This document shows, piece by piece, positions 18,121 to 26,630 of a stretch of 64,000 bases of DNA. Numbering within the stretch: the first letter of the stretch is position 1; each line of letters begins with the position of its first letter. The stretch is taken from the NCBI GenBank assembly GCA_964235705.1, contig CAXSDP010000008.1, positions 29,448 to 93,447 on the forward strand, read 5' to 3'. The notes under the pieces are model-generated. The model saw only the letters and a program-made list of their open reading frames with translations, was not told the DNA's origin and searched no databases. This DNA comes from RH-AL1 sp964235705. GTDB lineage: Bacteria; Pseudomonadota; Alphaproteobacteria; Rhizobiales; Beijerinckiaceae. A program made the translations under genes and the position numbers.

Positions 18121-19376
18121 GGTTCGAAAGCGCCTCCGGCGCGCATCGCCTCGACGTCGTCGGCGGTGAGGCCGAGTTCGCCCAGCACCGCCTCGGTGTG
18201 TTCGCCGAGCAACGGCGCGTGTCGGCGGACCCGCTGGGGCGTTCCCGACAGTTTTACGGGGAAGCCGATGTTGGGCACGCTGCCCTCGATCGGGTGCGGC
18301 ACCTCGATGCGCATCTCCCGGTGGCGGCCGTGCTCGCTCTCGAAAGCTTCGGGGTAGGTGTTCATGCGCCCCGCCGGAATGCCGCGCTCGAGCAACTCGT
18401 CCACCCATTCCTCGGCCGTTTTGGCGGCGAAGCTCTTTTCCAGCTCGTCGATCAGAACCTCGCGGTTGGCGAGGCGCGCGGGAATGTCGGTGAAACGCGG
18501 GTCGTCCAGCAGGTCGCCGCGATCCAGCACCTGGCACAGCAGGCGCCAAAGCTTCCCGTTGGTCGCCCCCATCACGAAGTAGGCGTCCGACGCGCGCACC
18601 GCTTGGTAAGGCGCGCTCATGCGGTTCGCCGTGCCGAGCGGCTCCGGGGTGCGCCCCGTGCCCCAATATTCCGAAACGTCCCAGACCGAGAAGGCGAGCG
18701 CCGCGTCGAACAGCGAGGCGTCGATGTACTGGCCCTCGCCGTCCTTCCCCCGGCCGATGGTGGCGCTGAGGATGGCGTAGGTGGCGAACAGCGCGCAGCC
18801 GATGTCGGCCACCGGCACGCCGGCCTTGACCGGCGGACCACCGGGGTGGCCGGTGACGCTCATCACCCCCGACATGGCCTGGGCCATGAGGTCGTAGCCC
18901 GGTCGCTTCGCCCATGGGCCTGTCTGCCCGAAGCCGGAGATGCTGGCGTAGACGATGCCCGGGTTGCGCGCGCGCACCGCCTCGTAGCCGAGGCCGAGCC
19001 GCGTCATCACGCCGGGCCGGTAGTTCTCGACGAGGATGTCGGCGGTGGCGGCGAGCTTCAGGAACAGCTCGCGCCCGGCCTCGCTCTTCAGGTTGAGGGC
19101 GAGGCTGCGCTTGTTCCGGTTCATGTTGTGGAAGCCCATGCTGTCGGGTCCCTTCATCTTGAACCCCATGGCGCCGCGCGTCTGGTCGCCCGTTCCGGGC
19201 GGCTCGACCTTGATGACGTCGGCGCCAAGGTCGCCGAGCAGCATGGAGCAGAACGGGCCGGCCATCACCTGGGTCACGTCGAGGACGCGCAACCCGGCGA
19301 GCGGCAGTGGGCGGGCGGGTTCAGCGGCGGCACCCCGCCCGGTGCGCGCGTCGGGCGCGAGGTCATCCATGGTCAT
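18117..19376 (-). CDS. CaiB/BaiF family CoA transferase
   Basis: 419 residues from the ATG at 19376, which follows GGAGGG; a second ATG lies two codons on. Family III CoA-transferase features: LAGLRVLDVTQVMAGPFCSMLLGDLGADVIKVEPPGTGDQTR at the front, the NKRSLALNLKSEAGRELFLKLA block, and ENYRPGVMTRLGLGYEAV. The catalytic Asp is expected in the segment YIDASLFDAALAF near 217. It transfers CoA between organic acids and is co-translated with the enoyl-CoA hydratase-like gene, forming a two-gene activation and modification unit. Confidence 0.9.
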   Translation of the reverse strand: MTMDDLAPDARTGRGAAAEPARPLPLAGLRVLDVTQVMAGPFCSMLLGDLGADVIKVEPPGTGDQTRGAMGFKMKGPDSMGFHNMNRNKRSLALNLKSEAGRELFLKLAATADILVENYRPGVMTRLGLGYEAVRARNPGIVYASISGFGQTGPWAKRPGYDLMAQAMSGVMSVTGHPGGPPVKAGVPVADIGCALFATYAILSATIGRGKDGEGQYIDASLFDAALAFSVWDVSEYWGTGRTPEPLGTANRMSAPYQAVRASDAYFVMGATNGKLWRLLCQVLDRGDLLDDPRFTDIPARLANREVLIDELEKSFAAKTAEEWVDELLERGIPAGRMNTYPEAFESEHGRHREMRIEVPHPIEGSVPNIGFPVKLSGTPQRVRRHAPLLGEHTEAVLGELGLTADDVEAMRAGGAFEP

Positions 19377-19610
19377 CGTTCCCTCCCCGAGCGTCGCACC
19401 GAGAAACACCCCGATGGCGTTCTTGGTTCGATAACCCGGCAAATCGACGGCCCGACGCCTCGATGCCGTCACGACACCGGCGAGTTGCCTTTCTGCCACT
19501 GTTCCGCCCGCCTCAAGGCCAACACAAAGCTGTCCACAGGCAGCCGCGAACGCGGCTTTACGTCGCTCCGCGTCGCAAGGGTTACGGCGCGGGCAAAGCG
19601 GGACCGATCA

Positions 19611-20066
19611 ATGATCACCGAGCGTTTAGTCGACATCGTGGACACCGGCAAAATGGCTGTCGTGCACACGTTCCCGATCGCGATCGACGCCGGGGACGCC
19701 GTGCCGCCCGAGGCGGAGTTCGAGCGGAAGGCGACGGCGGCGGCGGCCATCGCGCTGCCGGTGCCGGACGCCGACCTCGGCAAGCTCGGCACCCAGATGC
19801 ACGTCGAACGAGGCGGGCCTTTGCAGCCCTACGGCGACGAGCACGGCTCGCTCGCCATGACCAAGGAAGGCGTCGAGCGGGAAACCCGCGAGCGCGCCTA
19901 CGCTCTCTGGCAGGCGGAGGGTTGCCCGGAGGGTCGCGCCGACGCGCACTGGCACGACGTGCAGCACCGCTACCGCTGCGAGCGCGCCCATCGGCTATGG
20001 CAGCTCGAAGGATGCCCCGAGCAGAACGCCCATGACCATTGGTTCCGGGCGCTCCAGTTCGAGTAG
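19611..20066 (+). CDS. DUF2934-containing protein with two motif copies
   Basis: 151 residues from the ATG at 19611. The C-terminal part holds two copies of the DUF2934 pattern, ERAYALWQAEGCPEGRADAHW and ERAHRLWQLEGCPEQNAHDHW, both with the conserved R-A-x-x-L-W-x-x-E-G-x-P and closing HW. The N-terminal 90 residues are unrecognised. DUF2934 proteins are short, of unknown function, and frequent in Hyphomicrobiales. It stands alone, convergent with the metallophosphoesterase gene. Confidence 0.7.
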   Translation: MITERLVDIVDTGKMAVVHTFPIAIDAGDAVPPEAEFERKATAAAAIALPVPDADLGKLGTQMHVERGGPLQPYGDEHGSLAMTKEGVERETRERAYALWQAEGCPEGRADAHWHDVQHRYRCERAHRLWQLEGCPEQNAHDHWFRALQFE

Positions 20067-20107
20067 GATCGGGCGGGCCGATCGCCGGCCCGTGGGCCGA
20101 AGGCGGT

Positions 20108-21814
20108 TCAACCGATGACCTCCAGCACCATCGCGTCGCGGTGCTCGCGCCCGTACTCGTCCGTGACCCGGACGGTGAGGGCGTAGTGACCGGGCGCGAG
20201 GTCGCGCGGCAGCCGCGCGGACCAGATGTGGGAAGAGGGCATCGGCTTCACCCACGGCTTGATCGTGCCGGGGTAGCGCCCGTAGAGCTGCTGGACGAAC
20301 GGGTCCGGCCGCGCGACCTTGGTCATGGGCACGCTGGCCCCATCATCGATCGCGTAGGTCACGCTCGTCCTCGGTCCGCCGTCGAACACGTTGACGATCA
20401 CGCTCGCCGCCGTCGCCTGATCCGCCGTCAAGGGCGAGCGCAACAGTTGCGACATGCTCGCCTCGCGGAACGTTTCGCGGTCGTCCTCGTGGGCCTGTAC
20501 CTCCAGGCTGATGCGCACCTGCTTGTTCGCCGGCTCGGCGGCCGGGACGTAGCGCGTGGTGTAGGCCGCGCCGTCGATCGAGAGCACGTGGTAGCCGTTG
20601 GGCGTGCCATCGAAACTATCGGCGCAGGCGATGCCGCGATGGTCGAGCGGGCCGCTCCACCAGGAACCGGACGCGGCGGTCAGCACGTGATGGTGGTGGG
20701 CGCGCGCCGCCCCGTCCGCCGGGCCGAGGTAATGGTGCTCTGTCGTGTGCGTGTGCCCGGCGAAGGAGACGCTCGGCCGGTCGCCGAGGAGCCTCAAGAG
20801 GTCGGCCCTGTTGACCGTGCCGATTCCGGGATCGTCGGGGCCGAGGTAGCTCGTCAGCGGGATGTGCATCACCAGCACGATCAACCGTTCGGCCGGGGTG
20901 TTCGCCAAGAGCGCGGCGACGAAGGCGAGCTGGTCGGCGGAGATGAAGCCCCGGTACTTGCCCGCTTTGCCGGGTTTCGCCGGATCGGCGCCAAGGTAGT
21001 CCACGTTGTCGAGCATGATGAAGAGCGCGCCGGCGTATTCGTGCGCGTAATGGGCGGCGCCGAAGACGCGCTTGAACGTTTCCCGCGAGCGGCGGGCGTC
21101 GTGCGCCTCGTAGTTGAGGTCGTGGTTACCGCCGACGTTCCACCATGGCAGGCCGATCCGCCCTAGAATCGCGTTGTAGCGCCCGTAGAGCGACAGGTCG
21201 TCGAACATCAGGTCGCCGGCCGTGATCCCGAACGCCGCCCGCGCGCCGATCAGCCCGGCGACCACGTCGTCGCGCACGTATTCGAGTTCGGCGATCGACT
21301 CCGGCTGCGGGTCGGTCATGAGGATGACGTCGAAGCGCGACGGCTCGTCGACGCGGCGGAGCGCGAAATCGATCGCGGGCGGCAGCGGGCCGGTCGCGGC
21401 GAGGCCGGGGTAGCGCAGGTCGAGGTCGGCTGGCGTGCCGTCCGGCTCGTGCACGGTGGCGAACATCGGCAACCGGGTGCGGGGATCGACCGGCACCGCG
21501 TAGCCCGATGGCTTGACGACGAAGACCGATGAGCCCGGCGCCATCGGCAGGGCGTAGCGCCCCGCCGCGTCGGTGCGCACGACGTCGCGCCCGTTCGACA
21601 CCAGTACCCCGGCGATCGGCGGACCGGCCGCCGCATCCGTTCCCGACACGTCCTCGCGCACCGTCCCGCGCGCCACGCCGCCCGACCCCGGCGCGGATGC
21701 CGGCTCCTTGGATCCCTGCGTTTGGGACACCTGCCCCTCGGCCAACTCGGATGCCGTCGCCGCGATGGCGAGCGCGGCGCCGGCCGCCACCACGGTGCGC
21801 CGCGAAGGCGTCAT
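20108..21814 (-). CDS. Exported calcineurin-like phosphoesterase with MetallophosN and MetallophosC domains
   Basis: 568 residues from the ATG at 21814; a GTG at 21838 and a TTG at 21829 are possible earlier starts. MTPSRRTVVAAGAALAIAATASE looks like a Tat signal. Order: signal, a carboxypeptidase-regulatory-like N domain (GTVREDVSGTDAAAGPPIAGVLVSNG), then the phosphoesterase core with metal ligands in MTDPQPE, TAGDLMFDD, NVGGNHDL, VLVMHIPL and FAGHTHTTEHHY, and a C-terminal beta domain. The first ligand motif reads TDPQ rather than the usual D-x-H, a notable change, although related secreted proteins also vary here. The substrate is unknown; probable periplasmic role. Confidence 0.85.
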   Translation of the reverse strand: MTPSRRTVVAAGAALAIAATASELAEGQVSQTQGSKEPASAPGSGGVARGTVREDVSGTDAAAGPPIAGVLVSNGRDVVRTDAAGRYALPMAPGSSVFVVKPSGYAVPVDPRTRLPMFATVHEPDGTPADLDLRYPGLAATGPLPPAIDFALRRVDEPSRFDVILMTDPQPESIAELEYVRDDVVAGLIGARAAFGITAGDLMFDDLSLYGRYNAILGRIGLPWWNVGGNHDLNYEAHDARRSRETFKRVFGAAHYAHEYAGALFIMLDNVDYLGADPAKPGKAGKYRGFISADQLAFVAALLANTPAERLIVLVMHIPLTSYLGPDDPGIGTVNRADLLRLLGDRPSVSFAGHTHTTEHHYLGPADGAARAHHHHVLTAASGSWWSGPLDHRGIACADSFDGTPNGYHVLSIDGAAYTTRYVPAAEPANKQVRISLEVQAHEDDRETFREASMSQLLRSPLTADQATAASVIVNVFDGGPRTSVTYAIDDGASVPMTKVARPDPFVQQLYGRYPGTIKPWVKPMPSSHIWSARLPRDLAPGHYALTVRVTDEYGREHRDAMVLEVIG

Positions 21815-21988
21815 TCTAACTTGCGTCAATGATTCCACTCCCGACGTCCGACGCCGATCAAATCATGCCCGGGCGAACATCGCGTGACGAAAGGCGGCGG
21901 CGTCGATCACCGGGCGGCACCCTATCGCGTCCTGGCGAGTTGTGCCGGAGGGAACGATGATGGTGCCGCACACCACGAGGACCGCGAT

Positions 21989-23482
21989 TTGACCGAGGGA
22001 CGCGAGTACGAGTTGAAATTCGCCATCGACCCCGCCGATGTCCATCGGCTCCTGTCGAACCCGACGGTCCCGCCGCCGGAAGGCCGGAAAAGGCTGCGTT
22101 CGACCTATTTCGACACCGACGACGCCGTCCTGCGCCGCCACGGCGTCAGCCTCCGCGTCCGGCGGTCCGATAACACCCTCATCCACACGGTGAAGCGCAC
22201 CGGATCCTCGATCGTCGACCGGGAAGAATGGGAACGCGAAGGCGGGGACGCGACGCCGGACCTCGACTGGTTGCGGACCACGCCGCTCAAGCGTTTGTTC
22301 GGCAAGCGCATGGCACGTGACTTGAAGCCCCGCTTCACCGTCGACGTCGAACGCTCGGTCTTCGCCCTGGCACGGGAGGACGCCACCATCGAGGGCGCGC
22401 TCGATCGGGGTACCATCGAGACGCCGGCCGGGACGCTGCCGATCAGCGAGTTCGAGCTCGAACTCAAGGGCGGCCATCCCGAGGCGGTCCTAGCCTTGGC
22501 GCGGGACCTCGCCAGGGACGTGCCGATGACCTTGAGCCTGGCGAGCAAGTCCGAGCGCGGCTATGGTCGAGCCGACCCGGCTTCGGGGCAACCCACCAAG
22601 GCGCTACCCCTCGAGTTGCGCAAGGACATGGTCCTGGCGGAGGCGTTCGAAGCGGTGATCCAGGCCTGCCTGCGGCTGCTCCTCGCCAACGTGGCCCTGG
22701 TCGGCACCGGGGAGGACGCGGACGCCGTGCACAAGGCCAGGATCGCCCTGCGCCGCCTGCGGGCCGCGCTCGAGTTGTTCGAGCCGGTGCTGCGCCGCCG
22801 CTGGCGCCGTACGATCCTCGCCGACGTGAAATGGATGTCGGGGGTGCTCGGCGAGGCGCGCGACACCGACGTGTTCCTGGAGCAGGTCGCCGCCGACGCC
22901 GAAATCGCCGCCGGGGGTGGTCGCGAGCTGGTCGGCGTCATGGACGACGCGCGACGGACGGCGCGACAAACCCTCGGGACGGCGCTCGCGTCATCGCGCT
23001 GGCGGCTGCTCCTTCTCGACTTGGTCGACGGCTCGCGACACGGCGTGCGTCGCCGTGCGCGGCCGCGATCCCTGCGGCCGTTCCTCGACGCGCGGCTCGC
23101 GGCGCGGCGGCGATCCCTCGCCGAGCGCGCCCGACACGTGGGGGCGCTGTCGCCGGAAGCGAGGCACGACGTCCGCAAGCGCGCCAAAATGCTCCGCTAC
23201 GCCTGCGATTTCGCGGGCTTCGGGGCAGGTCTCGCCCCCCGTCGCAAGCCGTTCCGGCGGCTGGTGAGCGACCTGCAGGTCCTCCAGGAAACCCTCGGCG
23301 CGCTGCACGACCGCGAAGCCTTGAACGAGCGTCTGCGCGAGGGCGTCATCGATCGCGAAGGCGCGTCGGAAGCCATCGCGGCGGCGGAGCGCATCGTGGC
23401 CGGAGAGGATCGGTCGGGACACGCGATACGCGAGGCGCGACACGCGTCGCGCCGCATCCGCCACTCCAAAAGCTACGCGTGA
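21989..23482 (+). CDS. CYTH and CHAD domain protein
   Basis: 497 residues if translation begins at the TTG at 21989 (GAGG eight bases upstream), which places EYELKF, the CYTH ExExK motif, near the N-terminus; a GTG at 21884 would add 35 unlikely residues. CYTH occupies roughly residues 1-205 (STYFDTDD, GVSLRVRR, HTVKR, FELELK). CHAD fills the rest, with its conserved histidines in DAVHKARIALRRLRAAL and SPEARHDVRKRAKMLRY. The combination is linked to polyphosphate or triphosphate chemistry and polyphosphate-granule binding. A decayed PiT phosphate transporter just downstream fits that theme. The 3' end lies inside a 19-bp tandem repeat. Confidence 0.88.
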   Translation: MTEGREYELKFAIDPADVHRLLSNPTVPPPEGRKRLRSTYFDTDDAVLRRHGVSLRVRRSDNTLIHTVKRTGSSIVDREEWEREGGDATPDLDWLRTTPLKRLFGKRMARDLKPRFTVDVERSVFALAREDATIEGALDRGTIETPAGTLPISEFELELKGGHPEAVLALARDLARDVPMTLSLASKSERGYGRADPASGQPTKALPLELRKDMVLAEAFEAVIQACLRLLLANVALVGTGEDADAVHKARIALRRLRAALELFEPVLRRRWRRTILADVKWMSGVLGEARDTDVFLEQVAADAEIAAGGGRELVGVMDDARRTARQTLGTALASSRWRLLLLDLVDGSRHGVRRRARPRSLRPFLDARLAARRRSLAERARHVGALSPEARHDVRKRAKMLRYACDFAGFGAGLAPRRKPFRRLVSDLQVLQETLGALHDREALNERLREGVIDREGASEAIAAAERIVAGEDRSGHAIREARHASRRIRHSKSYA

Positions 23483-23519
23483 CTCCAAGAGCTACGCGTG
23501 ACTCCAAGGGCTACACGGG
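23463..23519 (+). repeat. Three 19-bp tandem repeats across the CYTH-CHAD stop codon
   Basis: Units at 23463-23481, 23482-23500 and 23501-23519 share ACTCCAARRGCTACRCGKG with few changes. The first unit encodes the last residues and the TGA stop (23480-23482) straddles units one and two, so the present C-terminus was probably set by the duplication. Confidence 0.75.
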
Positions 23520-23637
23520 ACGAGGGGCCACGCGCGACCGAGGGCGATGTCACGGTGCCGTCGCGCCCGCCACGCTAGCATCTCCCGTCTTCGCCCAGCG
23601 GCCTCCAGCTCGACGCCCACGCGCGCGCTGCTTTCCT

Positions 23638-24030
23638 CCCGCTTCCTCCTGGCACCCGCCTTGTTCTCGAACGGCGTCCACGACACGGCCACCGCTGTCG
23701 CCACCGCCATCTACACGCGAGCCTTGACACCGGTGCGGGCGGTGGCCTGGTCGGCATCGTGCTCGCGAGTTCGGCGCGTAACCGGCACTTCGGCCAAGGC
23801 GTCGAACGGCACGCAATCATCGACGTGCTCCAAGGGCTGTCGTTCTCGCCGCTCCTCGATTTCGCCTTGTCGCTCGGCTTGTCCCGGACGGCCAAGTCCT
23901 GGCTACGCTCGGGCTCGGCACGATGGTCGGCTCGAGCGCTGGGCTACGGGGCAGCGTCATCGCCCAGATCGCGCTCGCCTGGGTGCTGACGCTGCCGGTC
24001 GCCGCCGGGCTTGTTCCTCCTATCGATTTG
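23638..24030 (+). pseudogene. Wreck of a PiT-family inorganic phosphate transporter gene
   Basis: Three pieces of a PitA-type protein follow one another in the right order but in three different frames. Piece one (about 23638-23755): LFSNGVHDTATAVATAIYTRALTP, matching the PiT N-terminal signature GFHDTANAVATVIYTRA. Piece two (about 23795-23890): an internal segment ending LQGLSFSPLLDFALSLGL, like the SPLVGF region. Piece three (about 23910-24030): LGTMVG joined directly to QIALAWVLTLPVAAGL, the PiT C-terminus. Large parts between are deleted. No single reading frame survives, so it is non-functional. Its place after the CYTH-CHAD gene suggests an ancestral phosphate-related pair. Confidence 0.75.
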
Positions 24031-24138
24031 AGTGGGACACACGGCGGCGAGGCGCCCGGTCCGCGTGGAGGCCGCCGCGTTGCGATGCACGGCGCGCTCG
24101 GGTAAGCACGCCCACGTCGAAACGATGGCGGTGCGAGC

Positions 24139-25416
24139 ATGGTCAACCCGGTTTCCCTCACGACACCGGCCCTCGAACTCGCCCCGGACTTGGCCGCCGA
24201 TCCTGCCATCGACTTGGCCGGCGCGCTGTCCCCGCGCATGCGCGGCATCGGTACGAGCCAGATCGGACTCGTCGCCGACCGTGGACGCGACGACCCCGAC
24301 GTCGTGAAGCTGTGGATCGGGGAGGGCGACCTGCCGACGCCGCCCTTCATCGTCGAGGCGGCGCACCGGGCGATGCTGGCGGGGCACACGCGCTACACCA
24401 CCTCGCTGGGCCTGCCCCGCCTGCGCGAGGCGCTCGGCGCCTATCACGCCCGGCACTGGCACGTGGACGTGCCACCCGACAGGTTCGCCGTCACGTCCGG
24501 CGGCATGAACGCGGTCATGCAGGCGATGCAGGCGTTGCTCGAACCCGGCGACGAGGTGGTCATCCCGTCCCCTGCCTGGCCGAACCTGGGCGCGGCGGTG
24601 CGCGTCACCGGCGGGGTGCCCGTGCCCTTACCCTACCGCCTGCTGCCGGACGGGCGTTTCGCCCTGCCGCTCGCCGACATCGAGGCGGCGATCACCCCGC
24701 GCACCCGCGTGCTGGTGGTGAACTCGCCGTCCAACCCGACCGGCTGGATCATGCCATTGGCGGAGATGGCGGCGCTGCGCGACTTGGCGCGCGCGCGGGG
24801 GCTGTGGATCCTGTCGGACGAGGTTTACGCCCATTTCACCTACGGCGAGGTCGTCACCTGCGGCAACGTCGTCGCGCCGTCCTTCCTACAGGTGTGCACG
24901 CCGCACGACCGCCTCATCGTGACGAACACCTTCTCCAAGAATTGGGCGATGACCGGCTGGCGTGCCGGATGGTTGATCCACCCGCGTGGCCTATCCGCCA
25001 CCTTCGCCGCGCTCGGCCAGTACAACACGACCTCGATCCCCACCTTCGTCCAGCACGCCGCCATCGCGGCGCTGGAAGGGGGCGACGACTTCATCCGCTC
25101 CATGGTGGACCGCTGCGCGGAGAGCCGCGCGATCCTGGTGGAGGGCCTGGGGCGCCTGCCCGGCGTCACCGTCGTGCCGCCCGATGGGGCCTTCTACCTC
25201 ATGGCCCATGTGGCGGGGGGCGAGCCCAGCCTCGACTTGGCGTTCCGGCTGCTGCGGGAGGCGAAGGTCGGCGTCGCGCCGGGCACCGCCTTCGGGCCGG
25301 AGGGCGAGGGTTTCATCCGCCTCTGCTTCGCCATCAGCCCGGCGCTGGCCCGCGAGGCGGTGGACCGCCTGTCGGCCGTGCTGGGACACCGACGCCCGAT
25401 GGCCCTGGCCAAGTGA
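24139..25416 (+). CDS. PLP-dependent aminotransferase, class I/II
   Basis: 425 residues. Fold-type I features: RYTTSLGLPRLREALGAYH near 90, the substrate-side VTSGGMNAVMQAMQALLEPGDEVVIPSPAWPNL, NSPSNPTG (Asn binding PLP) near 197, SDEVYAHFTY (Asp to pyridine N) near 228, and the Schiff-base lysine in TFSKNWAMTGWRAGW near 265. The C-terminal RLCFAIS carries the Arg that holds the substrate carboxylate. Amino donor unknown. Its stop overlaps a GTG that may start the next gene (GTGA at 25413-25416), so the two are likely co-translated. Confidence 0.92.
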   Translation: MVNPVSLTTPALELAPDLAADPAIDLAGALSPRMRGIGTSQIGLVADRGRDDPDVVKLWIGEGDLPTPPFIVEAAHRAMLAGHTRYTTSLGLPRLREALGAYHARHWHVDVPPDRFAVTSGGMNAVMQAMQALLEPGDEVVIPSPAWPNLGAAVRVTGGVPVPLPYRLLPDGRFALPLADIEAAITPRTRVLVVNSPSNPTGWIMPLAEMAALRDLARARGLWILSDEVYAHFTYGEVVTCGNVVAPSFLQVCTPHDRLIVTNTFSKNWAMTGWRAGWLIHPRGLSATFAALGQYNTTSIPTFVQHAAIAALEGGDDFIRSMVDRCAESRAILVEGLGRLPGVTVVPPDGAFYLMAHVAGGEPSLDLAFRLLREAKVGVAPGTAFGPEGEGFIRLCFAISPALAREAVDRLSAVLGHRRPMALAK

Positions 25417-26333
25417 CTGTGGCAGCGACTGGGATGCCGGAACGCTTATCCCTGGACGACTTCCTGAGCCTGCGGTCATCCAACCGGAAGGTCGCGCGGC
25501 TCACGCACGACATCCCGCTACCGGTCGCGAGCGGCCTGGAGATCGGGGCTGCCGGCAACCCGCTCCCCCTGCCGGAGGGTTTTGCGGTCGAGTACGTCGC
25601 CCACGAGCGCGGCGCCTCGACGCAATTGCCGGGTGACGTCGCCGTCGACCACGTCTGGGCGGGGGCTGGGTCGCTGGCGGATCGGTGCGGCCGAAGGGAC
25701 CATTACGACTTCGCCGTCGCCGCGCAGGTCGCGCAATACGTTCCGAATCTGCTCGGCTGGTTCAAGGGCCTCTTCGACGTGTTGCGGGTGGGTGGGGTCT
25801 TGAACATCTCGCTGCCCGACAAGCGGTTCATGTTCGACGTCAAGCGCCACACCAGCACCATCGGCGAGGCCGTGGAAGCCTACTACCAGGACCTCGCCCG
25901 CCCGAGCCTGCGCCAGCTCTTCGACCACACGTTCTTCGCCGCCGACGCCGACCCCGCCCGGATATGGTCGGAGCCGGGGGTCGCGGCGAAGGTCGGACCC
26001 CTGAGCGGCGAGCACGCGCTCACGCTGGCCCACGAGCAGTGCCGCGAGGTGCTGGCGAGCGATCGCTACATCACGTGCCACTGCTGGGTCTTCACGCCGC
26101 TGACGTTCCTCGACCTCGTCGAGGCCGCCTCGCGGCTCGGCCTCTTCCCGTTCGTCATGAACCAGCTTTCCGTGACGGAGCCGGGCAGCTTCGAGTTCTT
26201 CGCGTCCTTCCGTCGGGACGCGGAGGCGCGGGCGGACGTCCTGCTCGGCACGCAATTGTCCGCGATCGGCCACCTGCGCGGCATCGTCGAACGTCACGCC
26301 CACCGCGCGAAACTCCTCGGCGAGGCTGGCTGA
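25413..26333 (+). CDS. SAM-methyltransferase-like protein (Methyltransf_11-type)
   Basis: 306 residues from GTG 25413, which overlaps the aminotransferase stop; ATG 25434 is an alternative seven codons on and neither has a strong ribosome site. The middle holds YDFAVAAQVAQYVPNLLGWFKGLFDVLRVGGVLNISLPDKRFMFD, the usual motif IV/post-motif pattern of class I methyltransferases (acidic-rich strand, then 'LRVGG.l.is.PDkr'). The SAM-binding glycine loop is poor: EIGAAGNPLPLP. Proteins of this kind are common in glycan clusters. Exact role unknown. Confidence 0.65.
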   Translation: MTVAATGMPERLSLDDFLSLRSSNRKVARLTHDIPLPVASGLEIGAAGNPLPLPEGFAVEYVAHERGASTQLPGDVAVDHVWAGAGSLADRCGRRDHYDFAVAAQVAQYVPNLLGWFKGLFDVLRVGGVLNISLPDKRFMFDVKRHTSTIGEAVEAYYQDLARPSLRQLFDHTFFAADADPARIWSEPGVAAKVGPLSGEHALTLAHEQCREVLASDRYITCHCWVFTPLTFLDLVEAASRLGLFPFVMNQLSVTEPGSFEFFASFRRDAEARADVLLGTQLSAIGHLRGIVERHAHRAKLLGEAG

Positions 26334-26630
26334 CGTTCGAGCGGCGCGTCGGCATCAAGGGCGGTCCCCTGCCGCGACGGGCGCGCGATCCGGTGGCGGC
26401 GGCTCATGCCGCGGCCACCAAGTGTTCAGTCCCGACGTCAGGTGGCGTGGATCGAGGCTGGACCTCTTCAAGTCCCTTGCCCCCGCCTCGCCGATGGCCT
26501 CGCGAGGCGCGAGACCCTGCAGGGTCTTCAAGCCGGCGCGGCGTCGCCGCCACGAAGGCGGCGGGGTCCAACCGCGTCGTCGAAGCTGGGGACCGGGAAG
26601 CTCGGGATCGCGAAGCTTGAGCTCGAACGT
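26334..26630. other. Convergent intergenic region with a 15-bp triplicate
   Basis: 297 bp between two converging genes. No credible gene is seen. At 26582-26626, just beyond the bamD stop, three 15-bp units begin with GAAGCT (26582-26596, 26597-26611, 26612-26626), diverging in their second halves. No U-tract terminator was found. Confidence 0.5.

Noticed and set aside
20074..20092. Hairpin CGGGCCG/CGGCCCG between convergent genes, as a terminator
   Set aside because: The seven-base stem is perfect but neither strand has a T run after it, so termination cannot be claimed.
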